A stretch of 21,277 nt of DNA from Micrococcaceae bacterium UBA3381 (lineage in GTDB: Bacteria; Actinomycetota; Actinomycetes; Actinomycetales; Micrococcaceae), in contig DEPX01000105.1 in the NCBI GenBank assembly GCA_002358975.1, positions 1 through 21,277 of the forward strand, given 5' to 3'. Position 1 is the stretch's first letter, and each line of letters begins with the position of its first letter. Both the position numbers and the translations under genes were made by a program. Under the pieces are notes generated by a model that saw only the letters and a list, made by a program, of their open reading frames with translations, did not search any database and was not told where the DNA came from. Positions 7,964-15,367 of the stretch are shown piece after piece.

Positions 7964-8158
7964 CTAAGAGCTTTTTCTTTCATCGATCGTGGTATTCGTA
8001 CGTGACCACAGGTGGGTGTCAACTTCCCGAACAATAATCGTTATATTTTCTGGCGCGGCATCGACCGTGTCTTCTGCTGCGCGGTGTACTTGATCCATCA
8101 GTGCCCGGAGCTGTTCGGGCGTACGATCTTTAGCAATTGAAATATCAATGAGTGGCAT
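7964..8158 (-). CDS. Small 4-oxalocrotonate-tautomerase-family protein
   Basis: A 64-aa protein with Pro directly after the initiator Met, the general base of the tautomerase superfamily. Numbering from this Pro as 1, Arg11 is kept, but the position of Arg39 in 4-oxalocrotonate tautomerase is Thr and Phe50 is Trp. It is therefore unlikely to be an ordinary 4-oxalocrotonate tautomerase. It may isomerise an enol or enamine intermediate, or hydrate an unsaturated acid. The start lies two bases after the stop of the ALDH gene, with GAGG inside the last ALDH codons, so translation is probably coupled. The tautomerase is not part of the Tgn pathway as I know it. Confidence 0.8.
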   Translation of the reverse strand: MPLIDISIAKDRTPEQLRALMDQVHRAAEDTVDAAPENITIIVREVDTHLWSRTNTTIDERKSS

Positions 8159-8160
8159 TG

Positions 8161-9642
8161 TTAACCTCGCATGACGAATGGATCGCCAACCTCTTCCTCG
8201 CTGGTGTTAATCCATACCGATTTGAGTTTGGTGTATTCATTGATGGATTCGAGACCGTGTTCGATACCAACGCCAGAATTCTTAAAGCCTTGCCGCGGTG
8301 ACATTGGCGACATGGCCCGGTACGTATTAACCCAAATAGTGCCAGCCTCTAGACGTCGGCTCATCCGGTGCGCTAACGAAAGATTTTGGGTCCAAACTCC
8401 CGCGGCCAAACCATATTCGGTGTCATTTGCTAAGTTGACCACTTCATCTTCGGAGTCGAACGGCATGATGGCGGCAACCGGTCCAAAGATTTCCTCGCGG
8501 ACAACGTCCATATCGTTATTAACATCAGTTAGCACTGTCGGCGAATAATAGTAGCCCGGCAAATCGACCTGGGGGGCTTCGCCGCCGGAATATAGTGTTG
8601 CTCCCTCGGTGACACCAAGCTTGACGTAGTGCTGTACTTTCTCAAGTTGCTTATCAAAGGCAAGCGGACCAAGTTCGGTGGTGTCTTCCATCGGGTCACC
8701 CATCTTGATGGATTGTGCACGCTCTGCCACCCGTTCCAATAGTTCGTCGTAAATCGAACGATGGGCAAAAACACGGCTTCCAGCAATACAAGTTTGACCA
8801 GCGGCAGCGAAAATCCCCGCTACGACTCCCATTGCAGCGTTTGAAACATTAGCATCGCCAAAGACAATGTTGGGGCTCTTCCCACCAAGTTCTAGGGTGG
8901 TACCAATGAACCGTGCACTGGCTTTCTGGGCGATCAGAGAACCGGTGGCAGTAGACCCGGTGAATGAAATCTTTGCTATCGATTTATGCTGTGTCAATGC
9001 ATCGCCAACCTCGCTGCCAAACCCAGTCACGACGTTGACAACACCATCGGGGAATCCCGCTTCGGAAGCCAATTCGGCAAATCGCAGAATCGTAAGAGAT
9101 GTGTATTCACTTGGCTTAATTACGATGGTATTTCCAGCGGCCAATGCTGGTGCCAGCTTTGACGTCGTCAGTGTTAGCGGCGAATTCCAGGGAGTAATAG
9201 CAGCAACCACTCCCAGCGGCTCGCGCTGCGTATAGTTCAGGATGGCCAAATCATTTGTCGGGATCTGGGAACCTTGTATCTTGTCGGCAAGGCCAGCGTA
9301 ATAGTATAAATAATCAGGCAAGCTGGCCAGTTGTCCACGCATTTCACGCAGCAACTTTCCGTTATCGAGACTTTCAAGTCGCGCGAGCTCTTCAGCATTT
9401 TCGCCAATGAGATCACCGAGTTTCCGAAGTAACTTACCGCGTTTTGTTTGGCTCATGTTGGCCCAGGCATTTGAACGAAACGCTTTTTCGGCCGCTTCGA
9501 CCGCTTTATTAGCATCGCGTTCGTTCCCGCGCGCTGCTTCGTAGAGGTGTTCTAGCGTTGCAGGGTTTGTACTGGAAAAATACTCGCCGGATTCCGGCTC
9601 GCTCCAGCTTCCGTTAATGAAATGGGCGTATTTGACGCTCAC
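8161..9642 (-). CDS. Aldehyde dehydrogenase of the catabolic operon
   Basis: A 493-aa NAD(P)-dependent aldehyde dehydrogenase with Asn153 (TPWNSP), Lys176 (IKPSEY), Glu251 (ELGGKSP) and nucleophile Cys285 (GQTCIAGSR). It resembles betaine-aldehyde or hydroxymuconic-semialdehyde types. In the ring-opening model it would oxidise the aldehyde or lactol made by the monooxygenase, the role of TgnC (inference). It starts with GTG at 9642, overlapping the TGA of the hydrolase gene in GTGA, with GAGGAGG about ten bases upstream inside the hydrolase 3' end. The overlap on one side and the two-base gap on the other indicate tight translational coupling with hydrolase and tautomerase. Confidence 0.88.
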   Translation of the reverse strand: MSVKYAHFINGSWSEPESGEYFSSTNPATLEHLYEAARGNERDANKAVEAAEKAFRSNAWANMSQTKRGKLLRKLGDLIGENAEELARLESLDNGKLLREMRGQLASLPDYLYYYAGLADKIQGSQIPTNDLAILNYTQREPLGVVAAITPWNSPLTLTTSKLAPALAAGNTIVIKPSEYTSLTILRFAELASEAGFPDGVVNVVTGFGSEVGDALTQHKSIAKISFTGSTATGSLIAQKASARFIGTTLELGGKSPNIVFGDANVSNAAMGVVAGIFAAAGQTCIAGSRVFAHRSIYDELLERVAERAQSIKMGDPMEDTTELGPLAFDKQLEKVQHYVKLGVTEGATLYSGGEAPQVDLPGYYYSPTVLTDVNNDMDVVREEIFGPVAAIMPFDSEDEVVNLANDTEYGLAAGVWTQNLSLAHRMSRRLEAGTIWVNTYRAMSPMSPRQGFKNSGVGIEHGLESINEYTKLKSVWINTSEEEVGDPFVMRG

Positions 9643-10382
9643 AGTGCACCAACCTCCTCAAGGGAAAAATGGTCTTGAATATATTTGACAAACGCTTGCG
9701 GAGATTCGTGTGGCAACATGTGTCGAGCTCCGGGAACAATCCGCAACGTGCCGTGTGGTACCGCCTCGACCAGGCGCTGACTCATATCCGGTGTCGATCC
9801 CGGATCGCGTTCCCCAGTGATGGCGAGCAATGGCTGCTGAAGTTGATCCAGTTCCGCGGCAAGCTCCCGATCCGCTGTGGCAAATACCTCATATGCGTAC
9901 AAAAACGAATTACGGTCGTTCTGTTCTAGCACTTTACGGGTTTTCCCTATGATCTCGGGGGCAACCACTGAACCTTCCGGGTACCAGCGCTGAAGCGATC
10001 TCTGTGTTGATTCCTCAAAATCGTGTTGTGCTGTCATGAGCCGTTGTTCAACAGCCGCACGTTCCTCGTCTGAGCGTTGGCATACTGTGCTGGCCGCGAC
10101 AACAGACACGATTTTGTCTGGTATATCAATAGCGAGACGCTGAGCTATGAGACCACCAAGCGAAAAACCAACCAACTGCACTAAACCATCTGGCAGCCTT
10201 GACGCAATATCGTCTGCCAGTTCCTGCAACGACGTTGGCGACTGCAAGGCTGGCTGATCACCGTGTCCTGGCAAATCCAAATACACGGTGCTGGCGGGCA
10301 GTTTATTTCGAACCAGATCCCACATTGTGTGGTCTAGTCCAACTCCGTGCAGCAGTACTACCGTCGGTGTTTCATAATTCAT
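9639..10382 (-). CDS. Alpha/beta hydrolase of the catabolic operon
   Basis: A 247-aa alpha/beta-fold hydrolase. The triad is visible: nucleophile Ser74 in GFSLGG, Asp193 in TGERDPG and His221 in GARHMLP. The oxyanion-hole motif LLHGVG is at residues 10-15. It resembles 3-oxoadipate enol-lactonases and general C-C or amide hydrolases. In trigonelline and pyridoxine breakdown an alpha/beta hydrolase cleaves an enamide-succinate to succinate semialdehyde, carbon dioxide, an amine and an acid. The operon context suggests that role here (inference). The ATG at 10382 has only a poor G-rich site. It follows the AA_synth gene by 18 bases and overlaps the ALDH gene by 4. Confidence 0.83.
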   Translation of the reverse strand: MNYETPTVVLLHGVGLDHTMWDLVRNKLPASTVYLDLPGHGDQPALQSPTSLQELADDIASRLPDGLVQLVGFSLGGLIAQRLAIDIPDKIVSVVAASTVCQRSDEERAAVEQRLMTAQHDFEESTQRSLQRWYPEGSVVAPEIIGKTRKVLEQNDRNSFLYAYEVFATADRELAAELDQLQQPLLAITGERDPGSTPDMSQRLVEAVPHGTLRIVPGARHMLPHESPQAFVKYIQDHFSLEEVGAL

Positions 10383-10400
10383 TGAGTAGCCCCACTTAGC

Positions 10401-10952
10401 TCACTGCTCGGTCGACAGATCGGCCAAACGCTGTTGTGGGCGTCCTTGGCTTGCTCCTGCTAACGCAATCAAAATTTCGTCTGCGTGCGGTGCGTCTGGA
10501 ATCCGTACTTCGAAAGTTTGGTGGTGTGAACGAATAGTGGCATCCGTGAAATGTTTCAATGGGATGTCGAAGATGATCCCAGCTGGGCCTCGTTTTTCTA
10601 CAGCTGGCAGCAGTGTCGTCGCTGCGGCTGCATCACGAAAATGATTCCCGAATTTAAGAGTATGAATTATGCCCGATCCATGCTCAATCTCGCCGTTAAG
10701 CCCCACGATGGCAGCTTTTCCATATGCTTCCAACGGTGTACCGAGTGCCTTCATTACTCGAGGAGCGAGAAGTTCACCCAGCTGAGGCGCAACTTCATCA
10801 ATACCAGCGTCGAGCTGGTCAACAAAGCCCTGCCCCGCCCACGGGTTTTCAATGATAGCGGCTACAACAGCTGTACGAGCAGCTGGTTCTACTGCTCTCC
10901 CGCCTTCCAACATGACTTCATCGACAATTGTGGTCATTTTACGAAGTTTCAT
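10401..10952 (-). CDS. AA_synth (DUF1185) family protein, copy A
   Basis: A 183-aa member of the AA_synth family (formerly DUF1185, Pfam PF06684), a group named for a presumed part in amino-acid synthesis but without a well-defined reaction. Family blocks are ENPWAGQGF, the core GKAAIVGLNGEIEHGSG and the PDAPHADEI plus GRPQQRLAD ending. It starts two bases after copy B stops, and its GAAGGAG ribosome site lies in the last codons of copy B, so the two are made together and may form a heteromer. The conserved Glu-His pair (GEIEHG) is a candidate active site. A role in handling a ring-opened intermediate is inference. Confidence 0.8.
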   Translation of the reverse strand: MKLRKMTTIVDEVMLEGGRAVEPAARTAVVAAIIENPWAGQGFVDQLDAGIDEVAPQLGELLAPRVMKALGTPLEAYGKAAIVGLNGEIEHGSGIIHTLKFGNHFRDAAAATTLLPAVEKRGPAGIIFDIPLKHFTDATIRSHHQTFEVRIPDAPHADEILIALAGASQGRPQQRLADLSTEQ

Positions 10953-10954
10953 AA

Positions 10955-11572
10955 TTATTCTCCTTCAAAGATTGTTAGGGATACAGGGGCATCAGTAATA
11001 CGATCCCCGATACGCGGATGTGGTCGAGGACCATCAGAGGCCACGCCCATTACCACAAGTTCGTCGCTGTGCGGAGCATCGGGAAGATGAATTTCTACAC
11101 TTTGGTAATAGTCACGAGTTGCAGCTTGGGTTTTGTGCCAAAGCGGTACCCGTAAGGTCTCACTCGGTTCGGCGCGACTCTCTGAGAAACAGATGATTGA
11201 ACTGCCCTCCAAGAGTTCGCGAAAAATATTTCCAAAATAAGGGGTATGAATAAACGCTCCCCCATGCTCGATTTCTCCTTCGAGGCCCACAACAGCGGCT
11301 TTCCCAAATGCTGCAACGTTCTGGGCGCCACCTAGGTCCGCTAAGATATGTTCAGAAAGTTCTTTGGCAAGTATGGGCGCTGCATAGGCTGCAAAATCAG
11401 TAAGATTCGATGCCGTCCCTTTGCCCAGCCATGGGTTCTTCAGTACCGCGTAGCAAGCTGCAATCTTCCGCGGTTGGTCAGACGCACTACCTCCGTCAGC
11501 ATGAATTTCTTCAACGACACTCCTTATTGCGCGGACTGGTATCTCAGCAAGCGATTTGGCAATGTTAGCCAT
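10955..11572 (-). CDS. AA_synth (DUF1185) family protein, copy B
   Basis: A 205-aa paralogue of the next gene. It shares KNPWLGKG, the core GKAAVVGLEGEIEHGGA, FGNIFRELLEG, PDAPHSDEL and the RIGD ending, but is about 20 residues longer and has different peripheral segments, so the duplication is not recent. The start ATG at 11572 is four bases after the regulator's stop. AAGGAT in the last regulator codons serves as ribosome site. Two diverged copies side by side suggest a hetero-oligomer or two successive reactions. No biochemical function can be assigned from sequence. Confidence 0.8.
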   Translation of the reverse strand: MANIAKSLAEIPVRAIRSVVEEIHADGGSASDQPRKIAACYAVLKNPWLGKGTASNLTDFAAYAAPILAKELSEHILADLGGAQNVAAFGKAAVVGLEGEIEHGGAFIHTPYFGNIFRELLEGSSIICFSESRAEPSETLRVPLWHKTQAATRDYYQSVEIHLPDAPHSDELVVMGVASDGPRPHPRIGDRITDAPVSLTIFEGE

Positions 11573-11576
11573 GCAT

Positions 11577-12275
11577 CTATCCTTCTATTCCTGTGGTTTC
11601 AGTTTGAGGTTGGAATAACACCACGCGGCTGGAGGCATGCACATGATTCCTCATGGCCAGCTCTGCTCCCGTTGCATCTTGTGCGGCTATAGCTGCGACA
11701 ACGGCTTCGTGTTCGTGATTTGACTGCTGGATCCTGCCTGGCACTGAAACTGTTTCCAATACCAGGCGATGGTAGGTCAACTGATTCATCAGCCTGTCAT
11801 AGTGCTCTATCAGCTTTTGGTTATGGGATCCCAACACAAGTCTCCAGTGAAATTCATGCACCAACCGTGCGTAGGTAGCAGAGTCGTTCTGACGAATAGC
11901 TGCCGAAGACTCGCGCAAATTCTGCTGAAGCTGGTCTAATTCTGCTGTCGGAGCACGCTGAGCTACGAGATTGGCAGCAAGCCCCTCCAAAGACTCTTTG
12001 ACCTGGAATAACTCAATTATCTCGCGGCGAGTGGGATACCTGACGAACGTCCCTACTCGGGGCCGAATCTCTACCAACCCTTCGTTTTCGAGTTGCTTCA
12101 GGGCTTCGCGCACAGGAGTACGACTGACACCAAAGGCTTCCGCCAGGGCCTGCTCAGGAATGACTTCCTGGGGGCTATAACTGCCGTCAAGAATGCGATT
12201 CCTGAGCTGACTCAAAAGTGATTGTTGCTTATCGGCTGGCGCTCGCTGATCAGCCCCGTCTGACTTATCTTGCAT
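11577..12275 (-). CDS. GntR family regulator, FCD (FadR-type) subfamily
   Basis: A 232-aa regulator with an N-terminal winged helix (EQALAEAFGVSRTPVREALKQLENEGLVEI, residues 41-70 in two pieces, then the wing RPRVGTFVR) and a helical FCD ligand-binding domain (about 85-220). Candidate metal-binding histidines are His143 (EFHWRL), His189 (NHEHEA) and His211. The Asp/Asn normally four residues before the first is Val here. The ATG at 12275 has no ribosome site but falls about 7 bases after a predicted -10, so the message is probably leaderless. An in-frame GTG at 12305 would lie upstream of the predicted RNA start. It heads the catabolic operon and probably represses it and the divergent gene until a pathway compound binds. 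Confidence 0.85.
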   Translation of the reverse strand: MQDKSDGADQRAPADKQQSLLSQLRNRILDGSYSPQEVIPEQALAEAFGVSRTPVREALKQLENEGLVEIRPRVGTFVRYPTRREIIELFQVKESLEGLAANLVAQRAPTAELDQLQQNLRESSAAIRQNDSATYARLVHEFHWRLVLGSHNQKLIEHYDRLMNQLTYHRLVLETVSVPGRIQQSNHEHEAVVAAIAAQDATGAELAMRNHVHASSRVVLFQPQTETTGIEG

Positions 12276-12279
12276 ACAA
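12270..12279. promoter_or_regulatory. Operator half-pair A (TTGCATACAA) over the regulator start codon
   Basis: TTGCATACAA overlaps the ATG of the GntR gene (12275-12273) and its predicted RNA start. It is the exact reverse complement of the site at 12378-12387, 108 bases away. The near-palindromic TTG..AT..CAA form suits FadR-type GntR proteins, whose sites often follow TTGTATACAA. Confidence 0.55.
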
Positions 12280-12312
12280 CACAGAGTAAGCCAGGTCACG
12301 AACACCTGTCAA
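12275..12312 (-). promoter_or_regulatory. Leaderless promoter of the GntR-led catabolic operon
   Basis: Minus-strand TTGACA (12312-12307) is followed after 18 bases by TACTCT (12288-12283). RNA would start at about 12276-12275, on the start codon itself, which explains the missing ribosome site. The -10 is weak (TA...T), typical of a regulated actinobacterial promoter. Confidence 0.5.
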
Positions 12313-12344
12313 TAAGAGTGATTAGCCAGCATTTTTTGTGATCC

Positions 12345-12382
12345 TTGACGCAATTATCCATCTGTGACTAGAGTCTCTTGTA
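12345..12382 (+). promoter_or_regulatory. Leaderless promoter of the reductase fusion gene
   Basis: TTGACG (12345-12350), an 18-base spacer and TAGAGT (12369-12374) predict an RNA start at about 12381-12382, exactly at the ATG. This mirrors the opposite promoter in spacing and in the CTCTTGT/GTGTTGT stretch before the start codon. Confidence 0.55.
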
Positions 12383-12387
12383 TGCAA
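12378..12387. promoter_or_regulatory. Operator half-pair B (TTGTATGCAA) over the reductase start codon
   Basis: TTGTATGCAA spans the predicted RNA start and the ATG at 12382. It is the exact inverted copy of the site at 12270-12279. A protein bound here would block transcription start, and the site position is the same relative to each start codon. Confidence 0.55.
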
Positions 12388-13320
12388 CAGAACATTGAAG
12401 ATGCGGCAGCGCAAGCTTGGGAAAACGCATGGAATGAAGGCAACTATGATCCCCTACGGAATCTGTTGTCACCTGATTTTGTGCGTGTGAGCAAAGGTTC
12501 AGAGTCTTCGGTCGATGCCGACGGGTTAATCAAACAGATCGATGAAATGCGGAACGCATTTCCTGATATGCGTACGACAGTGCACAAAATCCTGCCATCC
12601 GGCAATGAAATTGGCTTTTTCTGGACTACAGAAGGTACATTCACTCAACCATTGGGCACTGTCCCGCCTACCGGCCGACAAGTAACAACATCGGGTGCCA
12701 CACTCGCTACCATCAAAGACGGTAAGATTGCCTCTGAACAAGCAACGTGGAATATGACAGCCCTGCTCGCTGACCTTGGGCTCCCCTCACTAGCCTCAGC
12801 GTTCGACACCGTCGATCCTGAGTCACCAGATAACACCGAAACGCGAGAACGGCTCAAAGACTTTAATAAGCAATTCGTCACCGGAGTCACCGTTATTACA
12901 TCCCATGACGACGAAAACAAGCCGCGTGGTCTCGCTGCTAATGCTTACTGCTCAGTATCCTTAGATCCACCATTGATCTTGGTGTGCGTACAGAAAACGT
13001 CATCCACCTATCCGTCCTTGTTTAGGTCGGACCACATTGGCATTAATATCTTATCCACGGAACAGCGAGAAACGCTCAACGTATTCGCGTCAAAAGCCCA
13101 AGACAAGTTCGCCAACGTCGACTGGCACAAGGGACCAAACGGCACCCCACTGCTTGAGGGCTCGTCGGCCGCCATCGAAGTAGAAATCAAAGAACGTTTC
13201 CAGGCGCTGACTCATACCATCTTCATTGGTAGGGTCCGTCATGCGGAAGCCATCGACAATGATCCGATCTTGTATAAAGCCGGAGCGTTCTTCGATTCAA
13301 ATGGCCTGCAACCCCTCTGA
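12382..13320 (+). CDS. SnoaL/NTF2-like domain fused to FMN flavin reductase
   Basis: A 312-aa two-domain protein. Residues 1 to about 125 form a SnoaL-like (NTF2-fold) domain: AWENAWNEGNYDPLRNLLSPDF, an ester-cyclase-like middle and GATLATIKDGKIASEQ. Residues about 138-312 are an FMN-binding flavin reductase with FVTGVTVITS, ANAYCSVSLDPPLILVCV and the late THTIFIGRV block. The reductase should supply reduced FMN to the LLM monooxygenase of the divergent operon. The NTF2 pocket might bind the substrate or a reactive ring-opened product, or dock to the oxygenase (inference). The ATG at 12382 is chosen over the GTG at 12364 because the promoter places the RNA start there and neither has a ribosome site. 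Confidence 0.82.
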   Translation: MQQNIEDAAAQAWENAWNEGNYDPLRNLLSPDFVRVSKGSESSVDADGLIKQIDEMRNAFPDMRTTVHKILPSGNEIGFFWTTEGTFTQPLGTVPPTGRQVTTSGATLATIKDGKIASEQATWNMTALLADLGLPSLASAFDTVDPESPDNTETRERLKDFNKQFVTGVTVITSHDDENKPRGLAANAYCSVSLDPPLILVCVQKTSSTYPSLFRSDHIGINILSTEQRETLNVFASKAQDKFANVDWHKGPNGTPLLEGSSAAIEVEIKERFQALTHTIFIGRVRHAEAIDNDPILYKAGAFFDSNGLQPL

Positions 13321-13393
13321 CTCATGAGGAGCGCCCAGAAATATTAAACGAGATGGAACGGAATAGTGCATCGATGGCTCGTATAGCTATCCA

Positions 13394-15367
13394 TCATCCG
13401 TTAGACCGTTCTTGTCTGTCAGAAGCGTCACCGAATGTCGGTTCCGAGTCTTCACCGGTGACAAGTTTCATGGTGCCGTTTTCTGCTTCGTCTTTGTACC
13501 AGTCAGTGTATTTAGGGTCTGAAGCATCAACTCCGGTTCCCGCTCCTCGCCCATCCGGCGAATGTTTCACGGCAATCTCAAACTCTTCGCCATGATCTTC
13601 AATTCCTCGAATGACCGCATCAGACATGGCTTTTTGCGCATAATCATGACGAATGCGTGCCGGGTCCGTGGCCAGGTCTTTCAAAAAGGCTATGCCAAGC
13701 AAAATTAGGACCACGCTGAAGGGCAAAGCGATCAGATAGATCAGGCTCTGCAGCCCCGACAGCGCGTCCTCGCCACCGGTTAGCAGCATGACGATGGCAA
13801 TGCCCATCATGCATAAGCCCCAAAACACCACCAGGCTCTTCTTTGGTGCGGGATTGCCCCGTGAGCTCATCGTACCCATGACCACAGAGGCTGAGTCGGC
13901 CGCGGTGATGAAAAAGATAGCTAAGACGCCGATGAGGATGATTGGCATGATGCTACTGAAAGGCAAGGTGTCAAACAGGTTAAACAGTACCGCTTCCGGT
14001 GAGGCGTCCCCTTCGAATCCTTCTACCCCGGTGATGGAATTGATAATCGATGCACCGCCGAAGACAGTGAAAGCCAAAATGAGGATAAAGGTCGGAACGC
14101 CCATGGTAGTCAGAGCGAATTCTCGTAAGGTGCGTCCGCGCGAAATTTTTGCAATAAATGTGCCGACAAATGGGGTCCAGGCGATCCACCAGGCCCAGTA
14201 AAACGCTGTCCAAATGCTTTGAAATTCGACGGTTTCAGGTCCCCAGGACAACGATTTTGCCATCATTGGTAAATAGTTATCAACATAATGCACGATCCCG
14301 GATGGCACGAGATTCAATAGGTATAGCGTCGGTCCGGCGAAGAATACAAACAGTACAAGACCCAACGTGAAGGTGATATTGATATTGGATAAATACCGGA
14401 TGCCGCGTGCAACGCCCGAAACTGCACTAATAATAAATCCGATACCCAATACACCGATAATGAGAATGAGAATATTATTGCCGATCGGACCGATACCGCT
14501 AATGATGGTAACGCCCTGACCGATTTGGATTGCAGATAGCCCAAGCGTAGTGGCAGTACCGAACAGGGTGGCAATAATGGCAAAAATATCGACGAGTTTT
14601 CCAGCAAACCCTTGGGTTTGCGATTTTCCGAACAGAGTTTGGAAAATCGAGGAGACGAGTGCTGGCCGGCCCCGTCTGAAGGTTGCATATGCCAAAGCGC
14701 CGCCCACTAGGGCGTACATACTCCAGATATGCAAACCCCAGTGATAACTGGCTTGCGATACAGCTTGATGAACTGCTTCCCTATTAACTTCCGGTGTTTC
14801 ACCTGCGCTTTGTTGCAGATCATTGATCATCGCTTGTTGGTCGGCCATGGTGTGTGGCGGTGGTGAGATGAAGTGCGCCAGTGGTTCGGAAGGTCCGTAG
14901 AAAAATAGGCCGACGCCCAGGCCAGCACCGAACATCATGGCAATCCATGAGAACCGGGAGAACTCGGGCCGTTCGTCGTCTTTGCCGAGTTTAATTTTGC
15001 CGTATTTGCCAAAGGCAACATACAGCATCACGATTAAGCCAACCGCCATGGCTAGGTTGAGTAACCATCCCATGTTTTCCATGGCCCAGCTAAACGCTAC
15101 ACCGGCAACGGCCGAGACGGATGCGGGACTGAGGATACCCCAGAGGACGAAGCCAACGATCAGCGTTGCGGTGACAGCAAAGATGATTTTGTCTACACCG
15201 AATTGTCTATCTTGGTCGTCTACCCCGACACCAGAGAGCAACCCTGGGTGCACATCGCCGGGGTATAAACCCACGGCTAATGTTTTCCGGCCAGAGCGAA
15301 AGTCGCCGACGATTGATGGGTCTTGGGCCGACCCCTGTTCGGGTCGATCAGGCTCGTCGTTATTCAT
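13394..15367 (-). CDS. BCCT family betaine/choline/carnitine-type transporter (copy 2)
   Basis: A 657-aa transporter with the same blocks as copy 1: GAGLGVGLFFYGPSEPLAHF, YHWGLHIWSMY and WAWWIAWTPFVGTF. The two genes have equal length and align at a constant offset of 8735 bases at both ends and at a point in the middle, so there is no net indel. The first 25 or so residues and the last 20 are diverged, while the tail stretch DGRGAGTGVDASDPKYTDWYK is kept in both. An upstream in-frame start at 15514 exists, but the ATG at 15367 has GAGGAGAG upstream. It is a single-gene unit convergent with the reductase fusion. Different substrate or different expression from copy 1 is a fair guess. Confidence 0.9.
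   Translation of the reverse strand: MNNDEPDRPEQGSAQDPSIVGDFRSGRKTLAVGLYPGDVHPGLLSGVGVDDQDRQFGVDKIIFAVTATLIVGFVLWGILSPASVSAVAGVAFSWAMENMGWLLNLAMAVGLIVMLYVAFGKYGKIKLGKDDERPEFSRFSWIAMMFGAGLGVGLFFYGPSEPLAHFISPPPHTMADQQAMINDLQQSAGETPEVNREAVHQAVSQASYHWGLHIWSMYALVGGALAYATFRRGRPALVSSIFQTLFGKSQTQGFAGKLVDIFAIIATLFGTATTLGLSAIQIGQGVTIISGIGPIGNNILILIIGVLGIGFIISAVSGVARGIRYLSNINITFTLGLVLFVFFAGPTLYLLNLVPSGIVHYVDNYLPMMAKSLSWGPETVEFQSIWTAFYWAWWIAWTPFVGTFIAKISRGRTLREFALTTMGVPTFILILAFTVFGGASIINSITGVEGFEGDASPEAVLFNLFDTLPFSSIMPIILIGVLAIFFITAADSASVVMGTMSSRGNPAPKKSLVVFWGLCMMGIAIVMLLTGGEDALSGLQSLIYLIALPFSVVLILLGIAFLKDLATDPARIRHDYAQKAMSDAVIRGIEDHGEEFEIAVKHSPDGRGAGTGVDASDPKYTDWYKDEAENGTMKLVTGEDSEPTFGDASDRQERSNG

Noticed and set aside
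12364..12381. Upstream GTG start for the reductase fusion
   Set aside because: It has no ribosome site and lies upstream of the predicted RNA start. It would also place the -10 hexamer inside the coding region.
13321..13393. Terminator between the reductase fusion and BCCT copy 2
   Set aside because: No stem with a T-run was found in the 73 bases between the two convergent stops, so none is called.
4659..15367. Island as a composite transposon with the BCCT genes as flanking repeats
   Set aside because: No transposase, terminal inverted repeats or target-site duplications were seen. The two copies are diverged protein-coding genes rather than mobile ends.
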